Below are positions 1-10,251 of a stretch of 64,000 nt of DNA, one piece after another. Source of the DNA: Altererythrobacter rubellus (GTDB taxonomy: Bacteria > Pseudomonadota > Alphaproteobacteria > Sphingomonadales > Sphingomonadaceae); NCBI RefSeq assembly GCF_030284385.1, contig NZ_CP127221.1:2175001-2239000 (forward strand). The letters are read 5' to 3'. A program made the translations under genes and the position numbers. The notes under the pieces were generated by a model. The model was not told where the DNA came from. It did no database searches and saw only the letters and a program-made list of their open reading frames with translations. How positions within the stretch are numbered: the stretch's first letter is position 1; each line of letters starts with the position of its first letter.

Positions 1-28
1 CACATGTCCCTTCATCAAAAACTAACGA

Positions 29-40
29 TGTCAAAGAGCC
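29..40 (-). promoter_or_regulatory. boxA-like element in rRNA leader
   Basis: Read leftward the strand gives GGCTCTTTGACATC, close to the boxA antitermination element of bacterial rRNA leaders (TGCTCTTTAACA in E. coli). It lies about 120 nt downstream of the strong leftward promoter, and the following sequence (ATGAAGGGACATGTG) resembles leaders that precede 16S rRNA in sphingomonads. No rRNA gene is inside the window; the 16S gene is inferred to start beyond the left edge. Confidence 0.5.
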
Positions 41-161
41 AACCAGACAACAAAAGGCGGACAGCAATGGGGCCCCGATTCTTCCACCGGGGGACCGGCT
101 ATCCGTCTGTGTCTGGCGACCAACTTGGTGGGCGGTGAAACCGTCAGCGCCGCGTCGGTGA

Positions 162-195
162 GAGGCCATATATGGGGGGCATTGAGTCGGGTCAA
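162..195 (-). promoter_or_regulatory. Leftward rRNA-type promoter
   Basis: On the minus strand a TTGACC -35 hexamer (190-195) is followed after exactly 17 bp by a TATATG -10 hexamer (167-172), with a C-rich run (CCCCCCA) before the -10. The AT-rich stretch upstream (about 200-260) could act as an UP element. A near-consensus promoter followed by a boxA-like leader and no open frame is the layout of an rrn promoter. The transcript would start near 160 and leave the window. Confidence 0.6.
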
Positions 196-197
196 CG

Positions 198-496
198 CCT
201 TTTTGCAATTTTATTTCACACTAGCGAAATAACCGCAGATTTCCGCCATTTTTACGGCCATTTTTCCTACACCTAAGTGGGGTCGTGACGCACAATTGCA
301 AGGTTAGATCCGGTTGCAGTCCTGATTCCCGACGATTCATCGCTGCCTGTTACACTGAATCCAGTGACTCTGGCTGGGAATCGCTTTGCGAATCCAAGTT
401 GATGCGCAGTTGATCGACTCGATTCCCCCCCCTTCACTCGTTCAGAACTTGGGCCCGGGACCTTTGTCTGGTAGATGTGCTTTCTGGGAGAAAGAC
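198..496. other. Intergenic region, no gene seen
   Basis: AT-rich near the rrn promoter (200-290), then ordinary sequence up to the protease start at 497. An in-frame start exists at 386, but the 37 codons before 497 have no signal-peptide or domain character. No terminator or RNA gene is recognised. Confidence 0.5.
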
Positions 497-1486
497 ATGT
501 CGCATATTATCTGGACCGCATTTGCAACCGCGGGACTTGCCGCAGCCGCATTACCGCTTACGCAAGTCGCAGACGATGCGCAAAAGCGAACGCCCATTGC
601 GACGACTCCCCTTCTGCCAGATCTGACTGATCCGCGCACCGCGATCCTCCCGCTCGATGAAGACAGCAACTTGCGCTATACGATACCTGTGAAGATTGAC
701 GGGGCTGGCCCATACAACTTCATGATCGACACCGGGGCGCAGGCCACCGCAGTGACAGACCGCGTTATGCGCGGCGTCATTCTTCCCCCTGCCGGCGAAG
801 CAATGGTGGTTGGCATGGCGAGCCGACGGATAGTTGATCTTGTCGAACTCGACCGGTTCGAAGTGGCCGATCGTACTTTGCACAATATTGCCGCACCAGT
901 GCTCCAACATCGCCATGTCGGCGCAGATGGTATTATTGGGCTGGATGCCTTGCAGGACTTTCGCGTCCTGATCGATTTTCGCGAAGAAACGATCGCAATG
1001 GCTGACGCTGACGAGGATCTCGGTCGTCGAGGTTTCGAGATCGTCGTCCGTGCGCGTAGCAAACTGGGGCAGCTTCTGATTACAGACGCATTGATAGAAG
1101 GGGTGCGTGCAACAGTGATCGTCGACACTGGGGCTCAGGCCAGCATGGGCAACCTTGCTCTGCAACGCCGGATCAGCGCCAAGCGCGCGCAGGAAGTCAA
1201 GACGACCGACGTCAATGGCGCCTCTATCTTAAGCGACCTTTCGTATGCCCGCAGCATCGAGTTTCAGGGTCTAGAAGTATCGAACGTGCCAATCACATTC
1301 GCCGATACGCCCGCGTTCGAGGCGCTTGGCTTGCAAGACAAGCCGGTCTTGTCATTGGGCATGCAGCATTTGCGTCTGTTTGACCGTGTCGCGATTGATT
1401 TTGCCAAGCGGCAGATCCTGTTCGACGTGCCGCGCAGAGCCCGCACACGTTACGAAGGCAATCACGCCACCCGCCTAGACCAGTAG
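497..1486 (+). CDS. Retropepsin-like aspartic protease, secreted
   Basis: A 329-residue protein with two tandem retroviral-type aspartic protease halves. Each carries an active-site motif: DTGAQ at residues 78-82 and DTGAQ at 210-214, with hydrophobic lead-ins (FMI and VIV). The ATG at 497 is chosen because it follows a GGGAGAA ribosome site and opens a typical export signal (residues 1-22, alanine/leucine-rich). A start at 386 in the same frame would bury that signal. Family proteins are periplasmic or membrane-associated and their substrates are mostly unknown. A downstream ABC exporter gene follows after 41 bp on the same strand and could be co-transcribed. The fold is confident, the substrate unknown. 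Confidence 0.8.
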   Translation: MSHIIWTAFATAGLAAAALPLTQVADDAQKRTPIATTPLLPDLTDPRTAILPLDEDSNLRYTIPVKIDGAGPYNFMIDTGAQATAVTDRVMRGVILPPAGEAMVVGMASRRIVDLVELDRFEVADRTLHNIAAPVLQHRHVGADGIIGLDALQDFRVLIDFREETIAMADADEDLGRRGFEIVVRARSKLGQLLITDALIEGVRATVIVDTGAQASMGNLALQRRISAKRAQEVKTTDVNGASILSDLSYARSIEFQGLEVSNVPITFADTPAFEALGLQDKPVLSLGMQHLRLFDRVAIDFAKRQILFDVPRRARTRYEGNHATRLDQ

Positions 1487-1527
1487 AGACCCGCTGCAAG
1501 CTTGCGCTACCGCGCGCACTCCCCCAC

Positions 1528-3357
1528 ATGGGTCAGGCAATGCCGCCAGATACCGCAGACAATCGCCCGCTCGAAGCTGATGGCTGGCTCACGCTAAGAC
1601 GCTTCCTTCCTTACCTTTGGCCGCGCGATAATCCATCGCTTCGGGGACGCATTATCGCTGCGATGGGATTTGTGCTTACGGCGAAAGCGGTCGTACTATC
1701 CCTGCCGTTTGCATATAAATATGCAGTCGATGCGATGACTGTGCCGAGCAATGAGGCGGCGATGGTCGCTCTCGCGCTGGTCCTTGCCTACGGGCTGGGT
1801 CGCTTCACAAGCGTCGCATTCGATAACCTGCGCAATATAGCGTTCGAGCGGGTCGGCCAGGTCGCCACCTTCAATCTAGCGCAGGATGTATTCCGGCGTT
1901 TGCACCGCCTGAGCCTACGATTCCATCTGGGTCGGCGCACGGGCGAAGTCACCAAGACGATTGAACGCGGCACGAAGAGCATAGACACGATGCTTTACTT
2001 CCTGCTCTTCAATATCGCCCCTACTGCCATCGAACTGATCGCGGTTGGCATTATCTTCTATATCAATTTCGGGTGGGAGTTGGTCGCGGCAACCAGCATT
2101 ACGGTTGTCGCTTATATCTCAGTGACACGTTGGATCACCGAGTGGCGCACAAAACTGCGCCGCGAGATGAATGACCTTGATGGCAAAGCGCTTGATCGCG
2201 CGGTGGATTCGCTGCTCAATTACGAAACGGTCAAGTACTTCGGCGCGGAAACCCGTGAAGAGGAACGCTACAGCGCGGCAGCCGGCGCCTATGCCGAAGC
2301 GGCGATCAAGAGCGAGAATTCGCTAGCCATCCTGAACATCAGCCAGTCGCTCATAACCAATACCCTGATGGCGGGCGCAATGGCGCTGACTGTTTGGGGC
2401 TGGAGCCAAGGCCGCCTCACAGTTGGCGATCTGGTGCTGGTGAACACTTATCTGCTTCAGCTCTTCCGCCCGCTCGACCTACTCGGGTTCGTGTATCGCT
2501 CTATCCGCCAGGGCTTGGTTGACATGGGTGAGATGTTCAAACTGATGGACACCAATGTGGAAGTGCAGGACAAGCCAGGTGCGCCCGCCCTTCTCATCAA
2601 TCGCCCGCACATAACATTCGATCACGTCAGCTTTGGCTATGAGCCTGAGCGGCAGATCCTCAACAATCTGAGTTTTGAAGTTCCGGCGGGTTCGACCGTC
2701 GCGATTGTCGGCCCTTCAGGTGCAGGCAAAAGCACGATCGCACGCCTTCTGTTCCGCTTTTATGATACCCAGGCCGGACGCATCCTTATTGATGGTCAGG
2801 ATATCGCCGGGGTCACGCAGGAAAGCTTGCGCGCCGCAATCGGCATCGTTCCGCAAGACAGCGTGCTGTTCAACGACACGATCGGCTACAACATAGCATA
2901 TGGCAGCGGCGGCGCGCGCGACGAAGATGTGGTTGCCGCTGCGCGCGATGCCTCTATCCTGCCGTTTGTCGAGCAATTGCCCGATGGCTTTGGCACCGAA
3001 GTGGGCGAGCGCGGCCTCAAGCTTTCCGGCGGTGAAAAACAGCGCGTTACGATTGCGCGCACGCTGGTGAAGAACCCTCCGATCCTGCTGCTGGACGAAG
3101 CGACCAGCGCGCTGGACAGCCGGACCGAGCAAGACATCCTGTCAACGCTCAAGCGCGTTGCCAAAGGCCGCACCACGATCGCTATCGCACACCGCCTTTC
3201 GACCATTGCCGATGCTGACCGCATCCTGGTGCTGGATCAGGGCAAACTCGCAGAGGCTGGCCGCCATCGCGATTTGCTCGCCGCGGACGGCTTATATGCC
3301 GATATGTGGACGCGCCAGTTGGCCGAGCGCGAACAAGAGAGCCAGGCGGCAGAGTAA
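1528..3357 (+). CDS. Atm1/HMT-type ABC exporter (fused TMD-NBD)
   Basis: A 609-residue half-transporter. About 330 residues form the six-helix exporter membrane domain, followed by an ATP-binding domain with Walker A GPSGAGKS (about 395), signature LSGGEKQR (about 498), Walker B ILLLDEAT (about 517) and the H-loop IAHRLST (about 553). The fold and the segment RTGEVTKTIERGTKSI in the membrane domain match the Atm1/ABCB7/HMT1 group, which exports glutathione-linked or Fe-S-related sulfur compounds from the cytosol. It would act as a homodimer in the inner membrane. The gene ends 3 bp from the convergent M16 protease stop. Confidence 0.9.
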   Translation: MGQAMPPDTADNRPLEADGWLTLRRFLPYLWPRDNPSLRGRIIAAMGFVLTAKAVVLSLPFAYKYAVDAMTVPSNEAAMVALALVLAYGLGRFTSVAFDNLRNIAFERVGQVATFNLAQDVFRRLHRLSLRFHLGRRTGEVTKTIERGTKSIDTMLYFLLFNIAPTAIELIAVGIIFYINFGWELVAATSITVVAYISVTRWITEWRTKLRREMNDLDGKALDRAVDSLLNYETVKYFGAETREEERYSAAAGAYAEAAIKSENSLAILNISQSLITNTLMAGAMALTVWGWSQGRLTVGDLVLVNTYLLQLFRPLDLLGFVYRSIRQGLVDMGEMFKLMDTNVEVQDKPGAPALLINRPHITFDHVSFGYEPERQILNNLSFEVPAGSTVAIVGPSGAGKSTIARLLFRFYDTQAGRILIDGQDIAGVTQESLRAAIGIVPQDSVLFNDTIGYNIAYGSGGARDEDVVAAARDASILPFVEQLPDGFGTEVGERGLKLSGGEKQRVTIARTLVKNPPILLLDEATSALDSRTEQDILSTLKRVAKGRTTIAIAHRLSTIADADRILVLDQGKLAEAGRHRDLLAADGLYADMWTRQLAEREQESQAAE

Positions 3358-3360
3358 AGC

Positions 3361-6234
3361 CTACTCTGCCTCAGTACTCGCTTCGTCTGCCACCTTCCGC
3401 AAGGAAGCCAGAGACAGATCCACGTCATCTGCCGCAATCACTTCCACATCGGGGAGGATCTCTTTCAGATCGTCCAGGAATCGCGATGCATCACCTACGA
3501 TAACCAAGGTCGCCTTGGCCGGATCGACATAGGTGCGGGCCGCAAGGGTCGCCGCTTCGCTATCGACCGCATCCAGCCGCTCTGCAAATTTGAGCGCTTC
3601 GGCAGGTTCAAGCCCCTGCTGCTGCAGCGTTGAAACGATAGAGTTGAACCCGCCGCTCGATTCGAGCGCCCGGGCGAAGTTGCCTGACATGTAAAGCCGA
3701 CGTTTGTTCAGCAAGTCATCGCTCAATGGTTCACTGCCCAGCCGTTCAAATTCATCAAAGAATATCTGCGCCACTTCATCGGCGGTTTCATTTTTGGTCT
3801 GCGCACTCGCGGTTAGAATTGATTCGTCCGCGCGATCGGCAAAGCCCGAATATGCGCCGTAGCTAAGTGAGCGCTTGGTGCGAATCTCTTCAAATAAGCG
3901 CGCGCTCGACCCGCCCCCAAGCACGCTGTTCGCCAATTCTAGCGGGAAAAAATCCTCGCTCTGGCGTGCGGGAGCCCGCACTGCTGCAACCACCGCAGCT
4001 TGGCCTGCGTCAGGCATATCAATCACAATCGTTCGGACCGGCTGGTCTTCACCCGCTGCCTCGTGCGGAACTGAACCCGGCGGGGTTGCGACAACCCAGT
4101 CGCCGAACATTTGCTCAGTCACAGAAATAGCCTGCTCGGGATTGATCCCACCGCTGACCACGATTTGCATGGCATCGGGATGGAAATAAGAGGCGCGGTG
4201 CGCGATCAGATCATAACGGGTAATCGCTGCCAGGCTCTCAGTAGTACCGCCCGGCTGTGAGCCGTAGGGCGCATCGCCATACATCGCGATCCGCACGACG
4301 TAGCGCGACAGGCTGCCCGGGTCTTTCAGCGAAACCTGCAAACCATCCGCCGCGCGTTTGCGTTCGCGCTGGAAGGCGTCTTCGGGATAGGTTGCCCCGC
4401 GAATGATCTGCGCAGCTAGTGCTCCGGCGTCGGCAAGCGTTGCAACCGGCGCTGTCAGGCTGAAGCTGGTACCGTCGCTGCCTGCGCCGCCGCCGAAACT
4501 CGCACCCAGACTTTCAAACCGGGCAGCGATGGCAACTTCGTCCATCCCTTCGATGCCTTTGTCCGCCAGCCCGGCTGCCATCTGCGCGACACCTGCCTTG
4601 GCGCGCGGATCAGTCTTGCTGCCGCCGGGCACCAACATGGTAACGGTAGCGATAGGTACGTCTCCGGTTTGTACAGCGACCACCTTAATGCCATTCGATA
4701 GCGTGCCCTCGACGATCTCAAGCGCAGCAACAACTGGCACATCGCCCGGTCCGGGAGGCGCCATGCGTTGATCCTCTGGCAGGACTTGGCGAATCTCACC
4801 CGCCGCTGCGGGCAATGTCCGATATTCGGGCATTGGTACCGGGTTGGCATAGGTCGATGGATCATCATCTCCCGCGGTATAGGTGAACGCTACGCGTTTT
4901 TGTGGATCGAGGTATTTCGCCGCCACCCGCATGACATCATCCGCGGTCACTTCCAGCAGTTGATTGAGGCGCGTATCGGCAAAGTCGGGATCACCACTTG
5001 AAACCAATGCTTCGCCTAGCTCGAACGCCCGTCCGCGCGCAGTTTCCCGGCGGCGCAGAGTGCTGGCAATGATTTCATTGCGCGCTTCGGCCAGTTCGGC
5101 CTCGCTCACCGGCTGAGTGCGGATGCGCTCCAACGCAGCGTCCAAAGTGGCGCTCGCCTGATCCATAGCTTCCGGATTGGAAACCACCGCATAGGCCGAA
5201 ATTTGTCCCGCCTCACGGAACAGTTGGACATTGGCCGCGGCCTGGACCGCCTGCCCGCTGCGGACGAGCGCGCTATCCAAACGGTTATTGTCGCCGCGCA
5301 CCAGAAGCGCTTCGAGCATTTCCAGCGCCGCAGCGTCTGGATCCGTTGTTGGCGGGCCTTTCCAAACCGCACCTACGACCGGAAGCGGCACATTGGGCGC
5401 GGTTGCATTGACCACACGCGGTTGCGTGCGTTCAGGTTCGCGCTGGGTAATGGCAAGATCAACCGGGTTCGCGCGCGGGGGAATGTCAGCGAAGTATTGG
5501 TCTACCAGGCTGCGAAGCCGAGCGAGTTCGAAATTGCCCGCTACAATCAGCGTGGCCGTGTCGGGCCCGTAGTAAGCCTCGTAGAATGCGCGTGCGTCAT
5601 CCAGCGTGGCGCCGTCCAGATCCTCGATACTGCCAATGCCGGGGCGGCGATGCGGCATGATATCGAACGCGTTTTCTGCCAGGACAAAACGCTGCAGGCG
5701 GCCATAGGGCGGCGCGAGCACTCGCTGGCGCAGTTCTTCCTTCACAACCCCGCGTTCGGTTTCAAACACTTCGTCATCAACCACAACCTTCGCCATGCGT
5801 TCACGGTGGGTCCACAGCATGGTTTCCAAATACTGGGCAGGGACAATCTCGTAATAATTGGTGCGATCGACCCAATTCGACGCGTTACGTGTGCCGCCGA
5901 TATCCGCAGTCAGCCCGTAGATCATGTTGTAAGGCATGTTCTCGGTCTTGCGGCTGAGGATATGCTCGAACAGATGCGCAAAACCGCTGCGCCCTTCGGG
6001 ATCAAGCTTCGAGCCAATGTCGTACCACAGCGATGTCGTGACCGTGCTCGTCCCCGAATCCGGCAGGGCGATAACGTCCAGTCCATTATCGAGCGTCCAC
6101 ATGGTGTATTCGATTTCGGGAGCAGACAGCTGCGCCTGCATTGTTTCGCTATGCGCGTGCCCGTCAGCCAATGCCGGAGTCGTAGCAGCGATTGCAGCTG
6201 CTGCCGCGCCAAGAAGCAATGCTTTTCTGATCAT
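3361..6234 (-). CDS. Periplasmic M16 zinc protease (tandem M16 domains)
   Basis: A 957-residue pitrilysin-family protein with a clear signal peptide (residues 1-23, cut after ALA). The inverted zinc motif HLFEH lies at residues 87-91 and a distal glutamate segment (ETERGVVKEEL) about 75 residues later. The second half (from about 500) repeats the M16 fold without HxxEH, as usual for the paired inactive domain. These enzymes degrade peptides in the periplasm or mature exported proteins. It stands alone, convergent with the ABC exporter and divergent from the SulP gene. Confidence 0.9.
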   Translation of the reverse strand: MIRKALLLGAAAAAIAATTPALADGHAHSETMQAQLSAPEIEYTMWTLDNGLDVIALPDSGTSTVTTSLWYDIGSKLDPEGRSGFAHLFEHILSRKTENMPYNMIYGLTADIGGTRNASNWVDRTNYYEIVPAQYLETMLWTHRERMAKVVVDDEVFETERGVVKEELRQRVLAPPYGRLQRFVLAENAFDIMPHRRPGIGSIEDLDGATLDDARAFYEAYYGPDTATLIVAGNFELARLRSLVDQYFADIPPRANPVDLAITQREPERTQPRVVNATAPNVPLPVVGAVWKGPPTTDPDAAALEMLEALLVRGDNNRLDSALVRSGQAVQAAANVQLFREAGQISAYAVVSNPEAMDQASATLDAALERIRTQPVSEAELAEARNEIIASTLRRRETARGRAFELGEALVSSGDPDFADTRLNQLLEVTADDVMRVAAKYLDPQKRVAFTYTAGDDDPSTYANPVPMPEYRTLPAAAGEIRQVLPEDQRMAPPGPGDVPVVAALEIVEGTLSNGIKVVAVQTGDVPIATVTMLVPGGSKTDPRAKAGVAQMAAGLADKGIEGMDEVAIAARFESLGASFGGGAGSDGTSFSLTAPVATLADAGALAAQIIRGATYPEDAFQRERKRAADGLQVSLKDPGSLSRYVVRIAMYGDAPYGSQPGGTTESLAAITRYDLIAHRASYFHPDAMQIVVSGGINPEQAISVTEQMFGDWVVATPPGSVPHEAAGEDQPVRTIVIDMPDAGQAAVVAAVRAPARQSEDFFPLELANSVLGGGSSARLFEEIRTKRSLSYGAYSGFADRADESILTASAQTKNETADEVAQIFFDEFERLGSEPLSDDLLNKRRLYMSGNFARALESSGGFNSIVSTLQQQGLEPAEALKFAERLDAVDSEAATLAARTYVDPAKATLVIVGDASRFLDDLKEILPDVEVIAADDVDLSLASLRKVADEASTEAE

Positions 6235-6494
6235 ATGTCGGCCCCTGAGTTTCGATATTAGTACCCATAATGCTTTGAACAGCCAGCAGGTTCCAGATCA
6301 ACCGTAGAACCGTGTTTGTCCTGCGAACGGCCCATCAATATCGATGTGCGGCTTTAATTTGTGCCACGGCGTGCATACCAATTTTGGCTCCCACGGGGTT
6401 GTGCTGCACTGCACAATAGGCCAAAGGCGGGCATTCAAGATAAGCGCCGCGAATTGCCGGCGCCTTCCAAAAAATCCGAATTCGGGAATTTTCT

Positions 6495-7988
6495 ATGTTT
6501 GATGCCGCCGCGATCCGCCGCGACTCGTTCTCCAATGTGCGCGCCGATATCCTCGCCGGGATTGTTGTCGCTTTGGCCCTTATCCCGGAAGCGATCGGCT
6601 TTTCAATTATCGCCGGCGTTGACCCGCGTGTCGGCCTTTACGCCTCTGTCACGATTGCAATCGTCATTGCGTTCACCGGCGGGCGTCCGGGCATGATTTC
6701 CGCAGCGACCGCAGCCGTCGCTGTAGTTGTCGTTCCACTGGTGCGCGACCACGGCGTGGAATACCTCTTCGCCGCGACCATTTTGATGGGTGTCTTTCAG
6801 GGCGTCGCCGCGCTGTTGCGGCTCAATCTGCTGATGCAATTCGTCAGCCGTTCTGTGATCACGGGCTTCGTAAACGCGCTCGCAATCCTGATATTCATGG
6901 CGCAATTGCCGCAGCTGATCGGCGTGAGCTGGGAGACCTATGCAATGGTCATCGTAGGCCTTGCCATGATCTACCTCATCCCCAAGGTCACAACAGCCAT
7001 TCCGAGCCCGCTGATCGCGATCATCGTTTTGAGCGCGTTGTCGATCTGGCTCGATGCGCCGGTCAACACGGTCAGCGACATGGGTGAATTGCCCGAAGGG
7101 CTACCGTTCTTTGCGCTTCCCGATGTTCCGCTGACATGGGATACACTGCGCATCATCGCCCCTTATGCCGCAACCATGGCAGCGGTTGGCTTGCTTGAAA
7201 GCCTGCTCACCGCTCAGATCGTGGATGACATGACGCACACCGGCAGCGACAAGCGCCGCGAAAGCGCAGGACAGGGTATTGCCAACGTCGTCACCGGATT
7301 CTTCGGCGGCATGGGCGGTTGTGCGATGATCGGCCAATCTGTCATCAACGTCACCAGCGGCGGGCGCGGCAGGCTTTCGTCACTGACGGCTGGTGTTACA
7401 CTGCTGGTGCTACTGGCAGCGCTTGGGTCGTGGGTGGGACAAGTTCCGATGCCTGCACTGGTGGCGATCATGATCATGGTCTCGATCGGCACGTTCTCAT
7501 GGAACTCAATTCCCAACCTGGGCAAGCACCCATGGCAGTCCTCTGTCGTGATGCTGGCAACGGTTGTGACAGTTGTGACCACGCATAACCTAGCGCTCGG
7601 CGTGCTCGGAGGTGTAATCCTTTCAGGCGTCTTCTTCACTCACAAAGTGATGACCATGTTCGAGGTGGTTCGCGAACGCGATGGAGACACCGCGATCTAC
7701 CGCGCCAAGGGCCAGATCTTCTTCGCCAGCGTCGATCGGTTCGAAGCGGCGCTCGGCCCGGAAAGCACCCAGTCTGATCCGGCTGACCATGTCATCATCG
7801 ATGTCCGGAAGGCACATTTCTGGGACATCTCGGCCATCGGTGCGCTGGACAAGGTTGTAGAGCGTATGCGGCGAAACGGTCGAAGCGTGCAAGTGCGTGG
7901 GCTTAACCGGGCAAGCACTGACCTGTTCGACAAGTTCGCGCTGACAGATAAGACCGGCGTGGAAATTGGACTCGCTCCGCATCCTTGA
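6495..7988 (+). CDS. SulP/SLC26 anion transporter with STAS domain
   Basis: A 497-residue inner membrane protein. Residues 1-385 hold 10-12 hydrophobic segments with the SulP opening ([20 protein letters not shown]), and residues 395-490 form a cytosolic STAS domain (segment [20 protein letters not shown]). Family members carry sulfate, bicarbonate or other anions; the substrate cannot be read from sequence. It is divergent from the M16 gene over about 260 bp, and a strong terminator follows its stop. Confidence 0.9.
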   Translation: MFDAAAIRRDSFSNVRADILAGIVVALALIPEAIGFSIIAGVDPRVGLYASVTIAIVIAFTGGRPGMISAATAAVAVVVVPLVRDHGVEYLFAATILMGVFQGVAALLRLNLLMQFVSRSVITGFVNALAILIFMAQLPQLIGVSWETYAMVIVGLAMIYLIPKVTTAIPSPLIAIIVLSALSIWLDAPVNTVSDMGELPEGLPFFALPDVPLTWDTLRIIAPYAATMAAVGLLESLLTAQIVDDMTHTGSDKRRESAGQGIANVVTGFFGGMGGCAMIGQSVINVTSGGRGRLSSLTAGVTLLVLLAALGSWVGQVPMPALVAIMIMVSIGTFSWNSIPNLGKHPWQSSVVMLATVVTVVTTHNLALGVLGGVILSGVFFTHKVMTMFEVVRERDGDTAIYRAKGQIFFASVDRFEAALGPESTQSDPADHVIIDVRKAHFWDISAIGALDKVVERMRRNGRSVQVRGLNRASTDLFDKFALTDKTGVEIGLAPHP

Positions 7989-8010
7989 AGAAGCACTTGA
8001 TCGAAACAAA

Positions 8011-8036
8011 AAGGGCGGCTCTCGAGCCGCCCTTTT
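8011..8036. terminator. Bidirectional rho-independent terminator
   Basis: A perfect 11-bp inverted repeat with a 4-base loop (AAAGGGCGGCT-CTCG-AGCCGCCCTTT), A-rich on the left and T-rich on the right. It sits between the convergent SulP gene and the small lipoprotein gene and can end transcripts from both sides. Confidence 0.93.
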
Positions 8037-8055
8037 CATTCCGTAAAGCGAACAG

Positions 8056-8448
8056 TTACCCTTCAGATTCAGCCTCAGCTGCGATCGGCGTAACCGTTAC
8101 CGTTTCGCCTTCGTCACTAGTCGAAGTGAAGCTTCCATCTTCGCCGGGTGCCTCATTAAGCCAACAGCGCGCTACATCGTCGCCAGCCGTGGTGAAACAA
8201 ATCTTCTCGTCGACAATTTCAGAGGTGCCTTCATTGGGATTGCCCTCATCATCGACACCGTTCCAATTTCCATCCGCATCGATCGAAAATGGTGATGTAC
8301 CTTCACCATCGTCGACGGAATAGTCTCCGGGAGCCACGCTGCCGTCGTAAGCGGCAACTTCATCAACCGGCACTTCGGCTTCGGTGTCGGCGGCAGGCGA
8401 GCAGGCTGCGAAAGCGAGTGCCGCGCTTAGTGCGAGATATGCTTTCAT
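8056..8448 (-). CDS. Small acidic lipoprotein, function unknown
   Basis: A 130-residue protein with a short hydrophobic leader and lipobox (LAFAAC, cysteine 16), so it should be acylated and exported. The mature part is very acidic (many Asp/Glu/Gly) with two cysteines and no domain I recognise. The start follows a GGGGGAA ribosome site. It is a monocistronic gene behind the bidirectional terminator. A role in the envelope is inferred only from the lipobox. Confidence 0.75.
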   Translation of the reverse strand: MKAYLALSAALAFAACSPAADTEAEVPVDEVAAYDGSVAPGDYSVDDGEGTSPFSIDADGNWNGVDDEGNPNEGTSEIVDEKICFTTAGDDVARCWLNEAPGEDGSFTSTSDEGETVTVTPIAAEAESEG

Positions 8449-8534
8449 GTATATTCCCCCTCTTTCAAGGGCCCTCGGTTAGCATTGGTATGGCTGGTGG
8501 GCAACTTAACCGGTCTAATGCGCCAGCGAACGAA

Positions 8535-8945
8535 TCAATCCGGACGTCTTTCAGCTTGCAGATTCTTGAGAGTATAGAGCGCTTCCTCAGCCCGCTCAGC
8601 CGGAACAAAAACATGATCATGATGGAATGCTGCGACCATGTTGCACGCGATCCCCGCGTCAGCGAGCGCGCCGGAAACGGCTGCTGTCAGCCCTACCCCC
8701 TCGAGCGCGGAATGCACCCGCAGCGTAATCCGCGCGAAGGCTGAACTTTCGTCGCCCAGTTCGCGCGCCACGCCTTCGGGTACGATAGCCGTCACGCCTT
8801 CGTCCTCGCGAAATGTCCCGATCGCTGAACAGAGCGCAGTTGGCGCCATTTCCGGCGAGATGAACAGAAAGCAGTAGGCTTGATCGTCGAGCAGCAGCGC
8901 CATTTGCGCAACCATCTCATCCCGGTCAGATACCGGTTCTCTCAT
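8535..8945 (-). CDS. ACT-domain protein
   Basis: A 136-residue protein made almost only of two ACT-like halves (for example ARITLRVHSALEGVGLTAAV), related to small ACT proteins that bind amino acids. The ATG at 8945 shares one base with the hslU stop (TGATG), indicating translational coupling; a GTG one codon earlier is possible. It is the last gene of hslV-hslU-ACT. No catalytic domain is attached, so a ligand-sensing role is inferred. Confidence 0.75.
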   Translation of the reverse strand: MREPVSDRDEMVAQMALLLDDQAYCFLFISPEMAPTALCSAIGTFREDEGVTAIVPEGVARELGDESSAFARITLRVHSALEGVGLTAAVSGALADAGIACNMVAAFHHDHVFVPAERAEEALYTLKNLQAERRPD

Positions 8946-10246
8946 CACAGGATGTATTTGCTGAGATCGCTATCGCCAGCGAGATCCGCAAGTCGATCTC
9001 GCACATAGGCAGCGTCGATCTTTATGGTCTCGTCAGCGTGATTTTCGGCTTCGAAGCTGATTTCTTCGAGCAACCGTTCCATCACCGTCTGCAAGCGCCG
9101 CGCGCCAATATTCTCGACGCTTTCGTTCACTTGTGCAGCAATCTTGGCGACTTCGCTGATTGCATCCTCGGTGAAATCGAGCGTGACTTTCTCTGTGCCC
9201 AACAGAGCCCGATATTGCTCGACCAGATTGGCGCGGGTCTCTGAGAGGATCCGCACGAAATCCTCTTCAGTCAGCGCGCGCAGCTCAACCCGAATCGGTA
9301 AGCGGCCTTGCAATTCGGGCAGCATGTCAGACGGTTTGGCCACGTGAAACGCGCCCGATGCGATAAACAGCACATGGTCCGTCTTCATCGGGCCGTATTT
9401 CGTGCTGACCGTTGTACCTTCGATCAGCGGAAGCAGATCGCGTTGAACGCCTTCGCGGCTGACCGAGCCGCCGCGCACATCACTCACCGCAATCTTGTCA
9501 ATCTCGTCGAGGAATACGATCCCGTTGGTTTCGGCATTGGCAATTGCGGCCTGGTTCACGTCATCTTGGTCAAGTCGCTTGTCCGCTTCCTCGTCCACCA
9601 GCCGGTCCCAGGCATCAGGCACCTTCAATTTGCGGCGCTTTGTCGGCTTCTTGCCCATCGCCTTGCCGAACATGTCAGACAGATCAATCATTCCGACATT
9701 GCCGCCCATATTGCCCATGTCGAACGGCATTTGTGGCGCTTCGGAGATGTCGATCTCGACTTCGACATCGTTCATAGCGTCTTGCACGACGCGCTCACGG
9801 AATGCTTCGCGGGTCGCTTCAGATGCGTTTTCTCCGCAAAGCGCGTTGAGCAAGCGTTCCATCGCCGCTTCACTGGCGGCTTCGCGCACTGCATCGCGGC
9901 GGCGTTCTTTCTCAAGCCGGATCGCTTCTTCGACCAGGTCGCGCGCGATCTGTTCAACGTCGCGACCGACATACCCAACTTCGGTGAACTTGGTCGCTTC
10001 GATCTTGATAAAGGGCGCTTGCGCAAGCTTGGCTAGACGGCGGCTTATTTCTGTCTTGCCGCAGCCGGTCGGGCCGATCATCAGGATGTTCTTTGGCGTC
10101 ACTTCATCGCGGAGTTCGCGATTGAGTTTTTGCCGGCGCCAACGATTGCGCAGCGCCACAGCGACCGCGCGCTTGGCGTCTTTCTGGCCGATAATATGCT
10201 CGTCGAGCGCGGCGACAATCGCCTTCGGAGTGAGTGATTCAATCAT
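8945..10246 (-). CDS. hslU: HslU, ATPase of the HslUV protease
   Basis: A 433-residue AAA+ unfoldase. Walker A GPTGCGKT is at residues 58-65, Walker [13 protein letters not shown] near 245, and the C-terminus ends in SKYIL, the tail that docks into HslV. An intermediate I-domain lies between Walker A and B (about 110-230). It unfolds substrates and feeds them to the HslV chamber in the cytosol. It starts 5 bp after hslV. Confidence 0.97.
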   Translation of the reverse strand: MIESLTPKAIVAALDEHIIGQKDAKRAVAVALRNRWRRQKLNRELRDEVTPKNILMIGPTGCGKTEISRRLAKLAQAPFIKIEATKFTEVGYVGRDVEQIARDLVEEAIRLEKERRRDAVREAASEAAMERLLNALCGENASEATREAFRERVVQDAMNDVEVEIDISEAPQMPFDMGNMGGNVGMIDLSDMFGKAMGKKPTKRRKLKVPDAWDRLVDEEADKRLDQDDVNQAAIANAETNGIVFLDEIDKIAVSDVRGGSVSREGVQRDLLPLIEGTTVSTKYGPMKTDHVLFIASGAFHVAKPSDMLPELQGRLPIRVELRALTEEDFVRILSETRANLVEQYRALLGTEKVTLDFTEDAISEVAKIAAQVNESVENIGARRLQTVMERLLEEISFEAENHADETIKIDAAYVRDRLADLAGDSDLSKYIL

Positions 10247-10251
10247 TTCAG

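Noticed and set aside
5203..6261. Long open frame antisense to the M16 protease (352 codons)
   Set aside because: It mirrors the protease gene, has no domain or ribosome site, and high-GC genes routinely leave such frames open.
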